This document shows, piece after piece, positions 17,562 through 26,201 of a stretch of 64,000 nucleotides of DNA. This DNA comes from Hahellaceae bacterium (lineage in GTDB: Bacteria > Pseudomonadota > Gammaproteobacteria > Pseudomonadales > Oleiphilaceae). The first letter of the stretch is position 1; each line of letters begins with the position of its first letter. The DNA lies in the NCBI GenBank assembly GCA_024234505.1, contig JACKOD010000007.1, forward strand, positions 21,029 to 85,028, in the 5' to 3' direction. Under the pieces are notes generated by a model. That model ran no database searches, was not told where the DNA came from, and saw nothing but the letters and a program-made list of their open reading frames with translations. The position numbers and the translations under genes were made by a program.

Positions 17562-18286
17562 TGCAGGAACTGGATGATATTACGTCAGACTCGTCACCCA
17601 TCTGGGCCATTTTCGGCGATTTGATGTCGGGTCTGGTGGGGGTGTTCGTATTGCTACTGGTATGGGCACTGGGGTTTCAGCTGGAGTTGGCGCAAAATCT
17701 GGAACAGGAAGTCGCCCGAAGACAAGCGGAAGAGCAGTTGCGAATTGCCGAAGCACAGTTGCGTATGGCCGAAGAAAAACGCCGCAAAGCACTCGAAGAC
17801 GCGCTGGCTGATCCCTTGGCCACGGGCCGTGTTACCTTGCGGGATGGCCGCATCGGTATCAGTGGCAGTGTGTTGTTTGCCCTGAATTCCGACCAGTTGC
17901 AACCCGAAGGGCGGGCGCTGTTGCACACGCTGGTGAATCCGCTGCAAGTCTATCTGGGGGAGCGCGACGAGTTGTTGATGGTGAGCGGTTTTACCGACGA
18001 CTTACCCATACAGAAAGGCAATACTCGCTTTGCAGATAACTGGGAGCTTTCAGCCCAGCGTTCACTGACCGTCACGCGGGCGTTGATTGAAGAGGGCATG
18101 CCGTCGGACATGGTTTTTGCGGCAGCATTTGGCGCACAGCATCCGGCAGTACCGAATCAGGATGCCGCATCGCGGTCGCAGAATCGTCGTGTGGAGCTGG
18201 CTCCCGTTCCTCAGGCGGCCAAGACGGGTCAGGGGAATAGGCAAGTGAATACGCCCGAGTCCATCATGCAAACGGGCTCGCTGTGA
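17561..18286 (+). CDS. OmpA/MotB-like peptidoglycan-binding protein (ZorB-like)
   Basis: A 241-residue protein with one N-terminal membrane helix, FGDLMSGLVGVFVLLLVW (about 18-35), carrying an aspartate (D20) at the position of the essential proton-binding Asp of MotB, ExbD and ZorB. A charged Glu/Arg coiled coil (about 45-85) leads to a C-terminal OmpA-like domain (about 100-222) with NWELSAQRSLTVTRAL and SQNRRVELAP, the peptidoglycan-binding signature. It would be the stator-anchoring subunit for the MotA-like protein encoded just upstream. It starts within the stop codon of that gene and overlaps the next gene in TGATG. Confidence 0.88.
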   Translation: MQELDDITSDSSPIWAIFGDLMSGLVGVFVLLLVWALGFQLELAQNLEQEVARRQAEEQLRIAEAQLRMAEEKRRKALEDALADPLATGRVTLRDGRIGISGSVLFALNSDQLQPEGRALLHTLVNPLQVYLGERDELLMVSGFTDDLPIQKGNTRFADNWELSAQRSLTVTRALIEEGMPSDMVFAAAFGAQHPAVPNQDAASRSQNRRVELAPVPQAAKTGQGNRQVNTPESIMQTGSL

Positions 18287-19182
18287 TGAGTTTTGAAATT
18301 CGGCAGGCATGGCCGGAATCGCTCCTGTCTGGTGGTTCGCAATGGGAGGAACTGTCAGGGCAAGGCGCCAGGAATTTCGATCCGTTACGCTATCATTTTA
18401 TTGAAGTGATGGTGGCACGAACGGCTCAGAGTCAGGGCGTAGTGGCAGAAATGCTCGCCGAGAAGGTACGGCAGGCCTTGTCTGAGTTCAGTCAGGCGTT
18501 TTCCCGTGCACGTCTGGAGGCCGAAGCTGAACTGACGCAACTGATCCAGCAGGATGTCTCTAGTGCCGAGGAAGCGAATCGCTTATTCGACACTGGAGAT
18601 TTTCGGGGACTGAAACGCTTAACGTTGCGCGGGGCCACTTCAACCTCTGCCGGAAGGTTGGCCGGGTTAACGAAACAACTCAAGCAAAGTGCGGCGAGTT
18701 ATCAGGAAACGACGGCTGAACCTTCCTTTGATGCCTTATTGCGTCAGCAGGAAAAAGACATCATGCAGAGTTTTGCGGCTACAGGGGCAGGTGATCCAGC
18801 CTCAATGCCTGGCCAGAACACTGATGAAGCAGCGGGGGAACTCAACGCAGTGCAGTTGTTCCGAGAATCCTGGATTAAGCGGAATTTCGATAAGCTGGTT
18901 GCTCAGGCGGTCAAAGACGGACCGGAAAGTCCGGGGCCGTTAAATCCGGACATGCTGATGATTCGTTCGCTAACCACCTTACGGGATTGTTCGCCCAGTT
19001 ATCTCTATCGCTATATATCCTACCTCGACACCTTGCTGTGGCTAGAACAGGCTGGGGCGGGGGGAGAAGCCGGAAAGGTCGCGAAAACGACAGCGAAAGC
19101 ACCCGCGAGATCGAAAACATCGGCAGGGGCGAAAGCGCCCGCAGGGCCAAAAGCGCCGCGACGTCAATCGCGGGCTGATTAA
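18286..19182 (+). CDS. DUF2894 family protein
   Basis: A 298-residue soluble, largely helical protein of the DUF2894 family, fourth gene of the ZorAB-like operon. It opens MSFEIRQAWPESLLSGG, has an inner block NPDMLMIRSLTTLRDCSPSY and a well-defined C-terminal region SYLYRYISYLDTLLWLEQAG. It ends in a Lys/Ala/Pro-rich basic tail (about 265-298, for example KTTAKAPARSKTSAGAKAPA) resembling nucleic-acid-binding or flexible anchoring tails. The start ATG overlaps the previous stop (TGATG). Function is unknown; co-occurrence with the motor-like pair implies a shared complex. Confidence 0.8.
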   Translation: MSFEIRQAWPESLLSGGSQWEELSGQGARNFDPLRYHFIEVMVARTAQSQGVVAEMLAEKVRQALSEFSQAFSRARLEAEAELTQLIQQDVSSAEEANRLFDTGDFRGLKRLTLRGATSTSAGRLAGLTKQLKQSAASYQETTAEPSFDALLRQQEKDIMQSFAATGAGDPASMPGQNTDEAAGELNAVQLFRESWIKRNFDKLVAQAVKDGPESPGPLNPDMLMIRSLTTLRDCSPSYLYRYISYLDTLLWLEQAGAGGEAGKVAKTTAKAPARSKTSAGAKAPAGPKAPRRQSRAD

Positions 19183-19225
19183 TCGCGAAAGAAGATTGAT
19201 TGCAAAAGAAGATTGCTCGCAGGCA

Positions 19226-19888
19226 TCAGTCCGTCTTAATGGATGCTTCCAGTGATTCCTCATATACCACGTCCTGATAGTGTTTTTTACACTCCCATCC
19301 CAGTGTTTCCAGTTCGGGTTTGTCGTAAAAGGTATCCACGTGACCAATACATAAATAGGCAATTAATTTATGGTGGCGGGCGCCCAGCAGGGCTTCCACT
19401 TGGGGCGCGTCGAGAATGCTGACCCAGCCGAGACCGATATTCAGCGACCGGGCCATCAGCCACATGTTTTGAATGGCACATACCGTGGAGTATTGTCCCG
19501 CTTCCAGCATGCTGGTCTGGCCGAGCACCGGCGTATTGCGCGGTTCATAAAAGACAGCCAGGTTTACAGGCGCTTCGGTTATGCCTTCCAGTTTCAGTTG
19601 CTGATAGGTTGCTTGTTGACTGCCTTCGAACAGATGAGCCGCTTTTTGGTTTTCTTCGGCAAAAATACGCGCGACGGCAGATTTGGTGGCCGCATCTTTG
19701 ATAATCACAAAACGCCACGGTTGTGAGTAACCCACGGAGGGCGCCATCATGCCGGCGCGAATTATGCGCTGGACATGCTCGTCGTCGAGCTCACGATCTA
19801 TAAATCGATTTCCCCGGACATCGCGTCTTAATCGCATAATCTGTTCCAGGGTTTGGCGTTCGGCTTCATCAAACTGCTTGTAGCTCAC
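19226..19888 (-). CDS. bluB: 5,6-dimethylbenzimidazole synthase
   Basis: Converts reduced FMN with oxygen into 5,6-dimethylbenzimidazole, the lower ligand of cobalamin. The 220-residue protein has the nitroreductase fold with BluB-type motifs: MRLRRDVRGNRF near the N-terminus, MAPSVGYSQPWRF (flavin binding) and GLGWVSILDAPQVEALLG. It is adjacent to, but on the opposite strand from, the riboswitch-controlled cobalamin genes, and requires oxygen, so the cell makes B12 under aerobic conditions at least for this step. Confidence 0.95.
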   Translation of the reverse strand: MSYKQFDEAERQTLEQIMRLRRDVRGNRFIDRELDDEHVQRIIRAGMMAPSVGYSQPWRFVIIKDAATKSAVARIFAEENQKAAHLFEGSQQATYQQLKLEGITEAPVNLAVFYEPRNTPVLGQTSMLEAGQYSTVCAIQNMWLMARSLNIGLGWVSILDAPQVEALLGARHHKLIAYLCIGHVDTFYDKPELETLGWECKKHYQDVVYEESLEASIKTD

Positions 19889-19930
19889 GGCTTGAACTCT
19901 CTCTGGGAAAACGGAGTAAATTATTGCACA

Positions 19931-20017
19931 GTACCGGGTTGATGAACGGTGCTGGGTTGATTAGCGGTGCTGGGTTGACTAACCGTACCGGGTTAATCAC
20001 TCGTACCGGGTGACAAC
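19931..20017. repeat. 18-bp tandem repeat, about 4.6 copies
   Basis: Units of 18 bases start at 19931, 19949, 19967, 19985 and 20003, with the pattern GTRCYGGGTTRATNANC (GTACCGGGTTGATGAACG, GTGCTGGGTTGATTAGCG and so on). They lie between the divergent starts of bluB and the next gene. They may be a slippage-prone spacer or an array of protein-binding sites. Confidence 0.85.
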
Positions 20018-20044
20018 GCCTCTTTTCTGATTCGTGTTCTCACT

Positions 20045-20395
20045 ATGTCTGACAGAGTCCAAACTATGACGGCGAGCGTAAGACAATTTTTCTACCGCTA
20101 TATCGACAACCCATCCAGCGTACAAGGCTGTCTGGGATCAGAGTTGAGAACCGTTGAGCCGGAAGGCTGGCTGGTCTTTACACTGTCCGGGTTATATCAA
20201 ACCTGCGGCGCGCCCGAGCATACCAGTTATGAATCTTTCAGGCACTCATTGTATGCCAGTCAACTGAATGAAGCGCTGGCCGAAAAAGGCTGCCGGGTTG
20301 ATCTCTACCAATCGACCGGGAAAATCGATACCAGCTGGTATGTGCTTAAACCCATTTCGCAAGAAAACGCAGTCAAAGATCGTTTATCAGGCTAA
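20045..20395 (+). CDS. conserved-looking small protein of unknown function
   Basis: A 116-residue soluble protein with three cysteines (in QGCLGS, QTCGAP and KGCRVD) and no signal peptide or membrane helix. Sequence features include VRQFFYRYIDNPSS and SYESFRHSLYASQLNEAL. I do not recognise a family. The start at 20045 lacks a clear ribosome binding site; ATG 20066 is an alternative. It lies between the bluB promoter region and the cobalamin riboswitch, on the same strand as the latter but upstream of it, so it is probably not under B12 control itself. Confidence 0.55.
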   Translation: MSDRVQTMTASVRQFFYRYIDNPSSVQGCLGSELRTVEPEGWLVFTLSGLYQTCGAPEHTSYESFRHSLYASQLNEALAEKGCRVDLYQSTGKIDTSWYVLKPISQENAVKDRLSG

Positions 20396-20439
20396 CGAAA
20401 TAGTTACCCGGAGTTTAAACTCGGAGGGTTTGTTGCTAC

Positions 20440-20672
20440 TATCTCTACAGTTTAGGTGCCCTACGGGGATAATCGGGAAGTATGGTAGTTTCATGCCCGC
20501 ATGAAAGATTCCATCGCTGCCCCCGCAACGGTAAACAAGAGAATGGCAGATTTTTGCCTTTTTCATTTGCAGTGCCACTGGAAGTTGACTTCTGGGAAGG
20601 TGCAAGTGAAGGTACGCGCTGGCAGCGGTAAGCCAAGTACGTCCCCTTTTGGAGCCCGAAGACCGGCCTGAC
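20440..20672 (+). promoter_or_regulatory. cobalamin riboswitch
   Basis: Conserved blocks of the B12 riboswitch appear in order: AGGTGCCCTACGGGGATAAT at about 20454, with GGGAAG following; GAAAGATTCC and GCTGCCCCCGCAACGGTAA at about 20503-20535; TGCCACTGG and GGGAAGGTGCAAGTGAAGG at about 20571-20614; and the B12 box AGCCCGAAGACCGGCC at 20653. It precedes cbtB by about 45 bases. In this family adenosylcobalamin binding turns expression off, so the cobalt-uptake and corrin-synthesis genes downstream should be repressed when B12 is abundant. Confidence 0.93.
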
Positions 20673-20718
20673 TCAATCGACTAACCAGTGCACGGTGGGT
20701 GCAAGAAGGATCATTTCA

Positions 20719-20904
20719 ATGAAAACGAACGTTGCTGTACAGCAGTACTCTCATACCAAAACCGCTATTTCTCCTGTCTTTCAAAACCTGGCCGCATTGC
20801 TTTTCGGCGCCATTATTTTGGGTGCGGTAGGATTTCTGTCGATGGACACCGCACATAACGCGGCGCACGACACCCGACATTCTCTGGCATTTCCCTGCCA
20901 CTAA
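20719..20904 (+). CDS. cbtB: cobalt transporter subunit CbtB
   Basis: A 61-residue protein with one membrane helix (about 22-42) and the C-terminal signature HNAAHDTRHSLAFPCH, whose histidines and cysteine are the likely metal-handling residues of CbtB. It pairs with CbtA to form a B12-regulated cobalt uptake system. AAGGAT lies about ten bases upstream of ATG 20719. It is the first gene after the cobalamin riboswitch. Confidence 0.93.
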   Translation: MKTNVAVQQYSHTKTAISPVFQNLAALLFGAIILGAVGFLSMDTAHNAAHDTRHSLAFPCH

Positions 20905-20929
20905 AGGCGGCATGTACCTGTGATGGGTT

Positions 20930-20955
20930 TGCCTCGTTGCGGATGTAACGAGGCA
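20930..20955 (+). terminator. intercistronic hairpin between cbtB and cbtA
   Basis: TGCCTCGTT (20930-20938) and AACGAGGCA (20947-20955) form a perfect 9-bp stem with an 8-base loop. No T run follows at once, so it may only attenuate transcription or protect the cbtB message. Confidence 0.4.
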
Positions 20956-21132
20956 GGCTGCATTGCTTGTCGTACCCGTTGCTTTTTTATCACGATCAAT
21001 CAGGCGGTTGAGGCCGCATCGTGTACTTTCAGTTGGTGAAAAATCACGACGCACTCATGGCCGCTCTTAAATCCATAGTGGGAAATAATGATCTTCACCC
21101 CGTCGACAGGGATGAAGAACCAGGAGAATAAA

Positions 21133-21897
21133 ATGCTTTTTCGAAGAATCATTCTGAACGCGTTGTTTGTGGGCGTGCTGGCCGGACTTGCGCTGAGTCT
21201 GGTACAGATGTTAACGGTAACACCGATTATTTTTGCGGCTGAAACCTATGAAGTGGCGGAAGCGGTACCTGAAGGCGGGCATACCCACGATCAGGGGAGT
21301 GAACCCGTCCATGAGCATTCAGATAGCGCGTGGGCACCTGAAGACGGGGCAGAGCGAACCTTCTATACCCTGCTATCTAACGTGCTGGCCGGAACGGGGT
21401 TTGCTGCCGTGGTACTGGCATTAATGTCACAAATGCAAATGCAGGGCGTCACGCAATTGAATCTGATTAAAGGATTACAGTGGGGTATCGCGGGGTTTCT
21501 GGCATTTTTCGTGGCGCCGGGTATTGGGTTACCTCCTGAAATTCCGGGCATGGAAGCGGCTCAGATTGAACACCGGCAACTCTGGTGGGTGATTGCGGTG
21601 GTGAGTGTCGGATCAGGATTAATGGTGTTGGCGTTCGCTTCCTTAAAACTGAAAGCCTTGGGCGGGATTGCAATCCTTTTTCCTTATCTGCTCAATATTC
21701 CGCATCATGATGGCCCGGCGTTTACCCACCCCGACCCTCAGGCGATTGCGGCTTTAACCGAACTCCATCAGCAGTTTGTAGTCGCCAGTGGCGTTGCCAA
21801 TCTCATTTTCTGGATGGCTTTAGGCTTGCTGGCAGCCTGGGTGCTGAATCGTTTTGTACTGAAAGGACTAGATCTGAATGCCATTGCAGGCCGCTAG
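21133..21897 (+). CDS. cbtA: cobalt transporter subunit CbtA
   Basis: A 254-residue inner-membrane protein of the CbtA family with about five to six hydrophobic segments. It starts MLFRRIILNALFVGVLAGLA and has a His-rich loop (HTHDQGSEPVHEHSD, about 54-68) suited to metal binding, followed by helices such as VIAVVSVGSGLMVLAFASL and the motif LNIPHHDGPAFTHPDP. CAGGAG precedes ATG 21133, in preference to the upstream in-frame codon at 21088. Partner of CbtB for cobalt uptake. Its end overlaps the start of the chelatase gene by 20 bases. Confidence 0.92.
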   Translation: MLFRRIILNALFVGVLAGLALSLVQMLTVTPIIFAAETYEVAEAVPEGGHTHDQGSEPVHEHSDSAWAPEDGAERTFYTLLSNVLAGTGFAAVVLALMSQMQMQGVTQLNLIKGLQWGIAGFLAFFVAPGIGLPPEIPGMEAAQIEHRQLWWVIAVVSVGSGLMVLAFASLKLKALGGIAILFPYLLNIPHHDGPAFTHPDPQAIAALTELHQQFVVASGVANLIFWMALGLLAAWVLNRFVLKGLDLNAIAGR

Positions 21898-23596
21898 TTT
21901 TCCATTTACGGCCGTATCAGGTCAGCCCGATTTCAAATTGGCGCTGATTCTGGCGGCGATCAACCCCCGCGTAGGCGGGGTGTTGGTCAGCGGGCCGCGA
22001 GGTTCGGCCAAGTCGACGCTCGCGCGCGGCCTGGCTGATGTTTTACCGGCGTCTGGCGAAAGTTCGGTGCCCTTTATGACGCTGCCACTGGGTGCCAGTG
22101 AAGAAATGCTGGTTGGTACGCTGAATTTGCAACAAGTTCTGCAAGACCAAACCGTCGCATTCCAGCCCGGTTTGCTGGCGAAGGCCCATGGCGGCGTGCT
22201 GTATGTTGATGAAGTTAATTTGCTTGCCGACAATCTGGTCGATTTACTACTCGATGTATCTGCCAGCGGAATGAATATTATTGAGCGCGATGGCATTAGT
22301 CATCGGCATCCTGCGCGGTTTATTTTGTTAGGTACCATGAATGCCGACGAAGGGGAGTTAAGGCCCCAGTTGCAGGATCGTTTTGGTTTGTATGTTGAGT
22401 TGGGCCAAGCCTACAGTATCGCCGAACGGATCGAAATTGTGCGCTTGCGAGAGCAGTTTGATACCGATCCCGCCGGATTTATCGCCGCCTATGCGGCTCA
22501 ACAACATAATTTACAGCAACGCATTCATCAAGCGCGCGAACGGCTTCCCGAAGTGCGTTGCGCCGATGAGTTGCGGGTGCTTATCGCCGAACGTTGCCAC
22601 GCTGCGGAGGTTGACGGATTACGGGCAGACATCGTCTGGTTGAGAGCAGCACTGGCGCATGCGGCACTGGAAGGACGAATGGAAATGCAGGCGTCCGATA
22701 TATTGGCGCTGGAGCCTCTGGTGCTGGGGCATCGCCGTAAAGCCACCCGAACACCTCCGCCGAATCCGCCTTCTCCTCCGCCGTTCAGTCGCCCGCAGGA
22801 TAAAACCGAAACCGGAAATTCATCGCAAGCTGCCGGTGACTGGGGCAGTATGGCACCCGTCGCGCAGCCGACGGCGTCGCAAAAACGACTGTCTTTTTCG
22901 AGCGAGTCTAATAAAGTGACGTCGGCCTTGAATTCAATTCATGCCGCCCTGAACCCTTCTGTAGGAAAAGACAAAGGCAGGGATAGTCGAGGCACCCGAT
23001 CAGGAAAACGCGATAGCCACACGGTGGACTGGTTCGGATCATTGATTCGCCAGGCAGGTTCCTGGCCATTGCGGGCACTCCACTTTAAAAAGCAGAAAAC
23101 CGGACAGTCGGTATTACATTTGATTTTGCTGGATACATCGGCCTCCACGCTTGAGAATCGCTTGTTTGCCCATGCCAAGGCAACCGTATTACAAATTGCA
23201 GAGCAGGCTTACCTAAACAGGGAGCAGCTGACTTTACTGGGATTTGGCAATCAGCAGGTAACGACTTTACTACCCAAAAAAAGGGCACCCAAGTCGTTGC
23301 GGCGTTTTCTGGATTCGATTGCGGCGGGTGGCGGAACCCCGCTGCGAGAAATGTTGCAACAGGCGCTTTCCTATCAGCAGGTGCAGCAACGCCAAACTCC
23401 CGGACTGAAGATTAAAACCTACCTGATTACCGATGGGCGAACGGCACAACCGCTCCACGACGTTCAGTTGCTGGGTGAGGTTCTGGTGATTGATATCGAA
23501 AATTCAGCAGTAAAACGTGGCAAGGCCAGAGCGCTTGCGACTCAGCTACGCGCCCCCTATTTTTCTTTGCCCGTGTTGCTGGCTGAGCAGAGGTAA
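21878..23596 (+). CDS. ChlI/ChlD-type AAA+ and VWA chelatase subunit, cobaltochelatase partner
   Basis: A 572-residue fusion of a magnesium-chelatase-like AAA+ domain (about 8-290; Walker A GPRGSAKST, Walker B GVLYVDEVNLL, sensor TMNADEGEL) and a C-terminal von Willebrand A domain (about 400-565; MIDAS residues DTSAS, GGGTPL and TDGR). A proline-rich linker (PPPNPPSPPPF) and a Ser/Lys-rich stretch join them. With CobN it is expected to act as the ATPase part of cobaltochelatase, replacing CobS and CobT, as in Pseudomonas-type B12 loci. It starts inside the end of cbtA. Confidence 0.9.
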   Translation: MPLQAASFPFTAVSGQPDFKLALILAAINPRVGGVLVSGPRGSAKSTLARGLADVLPASGESSVPFMTLPLGASEEMLVGTLNLQQVLQDQTVAFQPGLLAKAHGGVLYVDEVNLLADNLVDLLLDVSASGMNIIERDGISHRHPARFILLGTMNADEGELRPQLQDRFGLYVELGQAYSIAERIEIVRLREQFDTDPAGFIAAYAAQQHNLQQRIHQARERLPEVRCADELRVLIAERCHAAEVDGLRADIVWLRAALAHAALEGRMEMQASDILALEPLVLGHRRKATRTPPPNPPSPPPFSRPQDKTETGNSSQAAGDWGSMAPVAQPTASQKRLSFSSESNKVTSALNSIHAALNPSVGKDKGRDSRGTRSGKRDSHTVDWFGSLIRQAGSWPLRALHFKKQKTGQSVLHLILLDTSASTLENRLFAHAKATVLQIAEQAYLNREQLTLLGFGNQQVTTLLPKKRAPKSLRRFLDSIAAGGGTPLREMLQQALSYQQVQQRQTPGLKIKTYLITDGRTAQPLHDVQLLGEVLVIDIENSAVKRGKARALATQLRAPYFSLPVLLAEQR

Positions 23597-23602
23597 TTGA
23601 TT

Positions 23603-24196
23603 ATGAGTGAACATTCCCATCAGACCCGAATGGCCTCACGGAAAGCGGTCATTGACGCCAAAATCGCGCAAGCTACGGAAGAGCGTGGCGTGTTGATTCT
23701 GTTGAAAGGCAATGGCAAGGGAAAAAGCAGTTCGGCCTTCGGTACCATGGCCAGATCGGCAGGGCACGGAAAACGCTGCGCGGTGATTCAATTTGTTAAA
23801 GGCCGGCGTGAAACCGGGGAATATAAATTTTTTAAGGATCATCCGTTAATCGACTGGCATGTCATGGGGCACGGCTTTACGTGGGAAACCCAGGACAAAC
23901 AGCAAGATCAGGCGGCCGCACAAAAAGCCTGGCAACTGGCTGAAGAACTGCTTTGCGATGATCGCTACGACCTGCTGGTGTTTGACGAGCTGAGTTACAT
24001 GATTAAGTACGGCTATCTGGACGCGGCGCCGATGGTGTCCTCGCTACAGCAACGCCCCCGGCATCAGAGTGTCATTATTACGGGGCGAACCATGGCGGTT
24101 CCCTTGCAGGACATTGCCGATACGATTTCGGTAGTGCAGGACGAGCGTCATGCTTTTCGTCTGGGCGTTAAGGCACAAGCCGGGATTGAATATTAA
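23603..24196 (+). CDS. cobO: cob(I)yrinic acid a,c-diamide adenosyltransferase
   Basis: Attaches the adenosyl group from ATP to the cobalt of corrinoids. The 197-residue protein has the CobO/BtuR P-loop GNGKGKSS (about 36-43), VIQFVKGRRETGEYKFF and the motif LLVFDELSYMIKYGYL. GAGG lies nine bases before ATG 23603; an in-frame TTG at 23597 is less likely. The downstream gene starts in its stop codon (TAATG). Confidence 0.95.
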   Translation: MSEHSHQTRMASRKAVIDAKIAQATEERGVLILLKGNGKGKSSSAFGTMARSAGHGKRCAVIQFVKGRRETGEYKFFKDHPLIDWHVMGHGFTWETQDKQQDQAAAQKAWQLAEELLCDDRYDLLVFDELSYMIKYGYLDAAPMVSSLQQRPRHQSVIITGRTMAVPLQDIADTISVVQDERHAFRLGVKAQAGIEY

Positions 24197-25512
24197 TGAG
24201 CACCGTGACTTGCCCTGCCTTGTTTTTAACCGCACCTGCCTCGGGGCAGGGTAAAACGACTATTACGGCGGCGCTGGCGCGATTGCTGTCGCGCCAGGGT
24301 AAAGTGGTTCGGGTGTTCAAAACCGGCCCGGATTATCTGGATCCGCAAATTTTGCAGCAGGCCAGTGGGCAGCCCGTTGAACCGCTGGATTTATGGATGG
24401 CAGGCGAAGCCTATTGTCGCCAGAAACTCTACGAGGCGGCACAGGTAGCCGATTTGATTCTGGTCGAAGGGGTCATGGGGATGTTTGATGGCGAGCCCTC
24501 CAGTGCCGACCTTGCCGCACGTTTCAATTTGCCCATGGCGATTGTGATGGATGTTAAAGGCATGGCGCAAACGGCGGCGGCCATGGTGTTGGGGCTGGCC
24601 AGTTATCGGAGTGATGTCTCCGTGATCGGGTTGATTGCCAATCATTGCAGTTCGGAGCGTCACCGCGAACTCATTGCCAACGCCTTGCCCGAGCATTTGC
24701 CGCTGTTGATGCATTTAGCCCGTTCAGAAGAGGTGAGTTTACCCGAACGCCACCTGGGATTGGTGCAGGCGAATGAAGTCGCGGACGAACTGGAACAGAA
24801 GTTCGAAGCCGGTGCCGATTGGCTGGAAGCCGCGGGGGCGCTGAATATTTTGGCGCATTGCCCTGAAGTGATCTTCGCACCGGGCCATATCCCTGCGCCT
24901 AAAAAAGAACTGGCCGGACTGACCATCGGTATCGCCCGGGATACGGCCTTTAGCTTTATTTATGAAGCCAATATGCAGTTGCTGCGTGACATGGGGGCTC
25001 AGCTGGTTTTCTTTTCGCCCCTGACAGACCGTGATTTGCCCTCCGCCGATGCCCTGTGGTTACCGGGCGGGTATCCGGAATTGCACGCACGCGCGTTGTC
25101 GGAAAATGTATCGCTGCAACAGCAGATCAAGGCGTTTTTTGAAAGCGATCGACCTATTCTGGCCGAGTGTGGTGGCTTTTTGTATTGTCTGGAATCCCTG
25201 ACGGATCTGGAAGGCCAGACTTTCATGATGACTGGCATAATGTCGGGGCAGGGCGCCATGCGCGGCAAGCGGGGGTGTCAGGGAATGCAGACGGCACCAT
25301 TGCCTGAAGGCCCGGTCAAGGCGCATGCTCATCATCGTTCTCGCAGTGACGGTACGCCGGAGCCTATTGCTTTTGGACAGCGGCAGCGCCATCCTGCGCC
25401 AGGTGAAGCCATTTACCGGGTGCGTCACTTAACGGCGACCTACTTACACCTGTTTTTTCCGTCCAATCCGGATGCCATTACGCGGATATTTTGTCCGAAG
25501 GCGAGTCTATGA
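24196..25512 (+). CDS. cobB: cobyrinic acid a,c-diamide synthase
   Basis: ATP- and glutamine-dependent amidation of the a and c carboxylates of the corrin ring. The 438-residue protein has an N-terminal ATPase domain with P-loop GQGKTT (about 15-20) and FKTGPDYLDP, and a C-terminal class I glutamine amidotransferase domain with WLPGGYPELHA, the nucleophile cysteine in AECGGFLY and histidines in KAHAHHRS. It could be called CbiA; the choice depends on whether the substrate is hydrogenobyrinic or cobyrinic acid, which the mixed gene set leaves open. Its start and end both overlap neighbours. Confidence 0.94.
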   Translation: MSTVTCPALFLTAPASGQGKTTITAALARLLSRQGKVVRVFKTGPDYLDPQILQQASGQPVEPLDLWMAGEAYCRQKLYEAAQVADLILVEGVMGMFDGEPSSADLAARFNLPMAIVMDVKGMAQTAAAMVLGLASYRSDVSVIGLIANHCSSERHRELIANALPEHLPLLMHLARSEEVSLPERHLGLVQANEVADELEQKFEAGADWLEAAGALNILAHCPEVIFAPGHIPAPKKELAGLTIGIARDTAFSFIYEANMQLLRDMGAQLVFFSPLTDRDLPSADALWLPGGYPELHARALSENVSLQQQIKAFFESDRPILAECGGFLYCLESLTDLEGQTFMMTGIMSGQGAMRGKRGCQGMQTAPLPEGPVKAHAHHRSRSDGTPEPIAFGQRQRHPAPGEAIYRVRHLTATYLHLFFPSNPDAITRIFCPKASL

Positions 25513-26201
25513 TTACTGCTTCTTTCTCTATCATGGCGGTCGGTTTTACCTTGGGTCTGATGCACGCACTCGATGCCGATCATGTCATGGCGGTCTCTAC
25601 CCTGAGCAGTCAAAAAGCCGGGGTAATGCGCACGTTGCGGTTCTGCGCCAGTTGGGCCATCGGGCACGCGGGTGTGTTGGTGACCAGTGGTTTACTGCTG
25701 TTCGGGCTGGGGTGGCAGTTGCCCGCCTCATTGCAGCACGTGGCCGAGCTATTGGTTGGCCTGCTGTTAATCGGTTTGGGGCTTTATTGTTTTTGGCGGT
25801 TTCGACAACAGAAACTGCGCCTGATTCAGCACAGCCATGACGAAATTACGCATTACCATTGGCATGTCGAAGGCGATGTGACCCGGCGTGGCCACCGGGG
25901 GTTCCCGAACCGCGAAGGCCACGCTCCTGTGATGGTGGGGGTGGTGCATGGTCTGGCGGGCAGCGCGCCGGCACTTGCACTGGTGCCTGCGGTATCACAA
26001 GGACAATTGTCATGGGCGCTGATTTATTTGATGGTGTTTTCCTGTGGTGTCATGTTGTCCATGCTGGTGTTTGGTCTGGGGCTGGGCACATTGCAAAAGT
26101 ATCTAAAAGAAAAGCATCTGAAATGGTTTCACTGGCAGCAGCATTTAATTGCTGGCGGGTCGGTGATTTTAGGTGGCTATTGGTTTAGTCAGGCGCTTTG
26201 A
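25509..26201 (+). CDS. NiCoT-family-like nickel/cobalt transporter
   Basis: A 230-residue inner-membrane protein with about six hydrophobic helices. The signature GLMHALDADHVMAVSTL near residue 15 matches the H-x4-D-H metal-recognition motif in helix II of NiCoT permeases. A central His-rich loop (HSHDEITHYHWHVEGD, about 107-122) and the motif VGVVHGLAGSAPALALVPA follow. Within a B12 operon the substrate is probably cobalt, so this would be the second cobalt importer here after CbtAB. The start overlaps the cobB stop (ATGA), and AAGGCGAG is present upstream. Confidence 0.85.
   Translation: MITASFSIMAVGFTLGLMHALDADHVMAVSTLSSQKAGVMRTLRFCASWAIGHAGVLVTSGLLLFGLGWQLPASLQHVAELLVGLLLIGLGLYCFWRFRQQKLRLIQHSHDEITHYHWHVEGDVTRRGHRGFPNREGHAPVMVGVVHGLAGSAPALALVPAVSQGQLSWALIYLMVFSCGVMLSMLVFGLGLGTLQKYLKEKHLKWFHWQQHLIAGGSVILGGYWFSQAL

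Noticed and set aside
14400..19182. A complete Zorya defence system
   Set aside because: Only ZorA- and ZorB-like genes are present; no ZorC, ZorD helicase or ZorE nuclease is encoded, so it is called ZorAB-like only.
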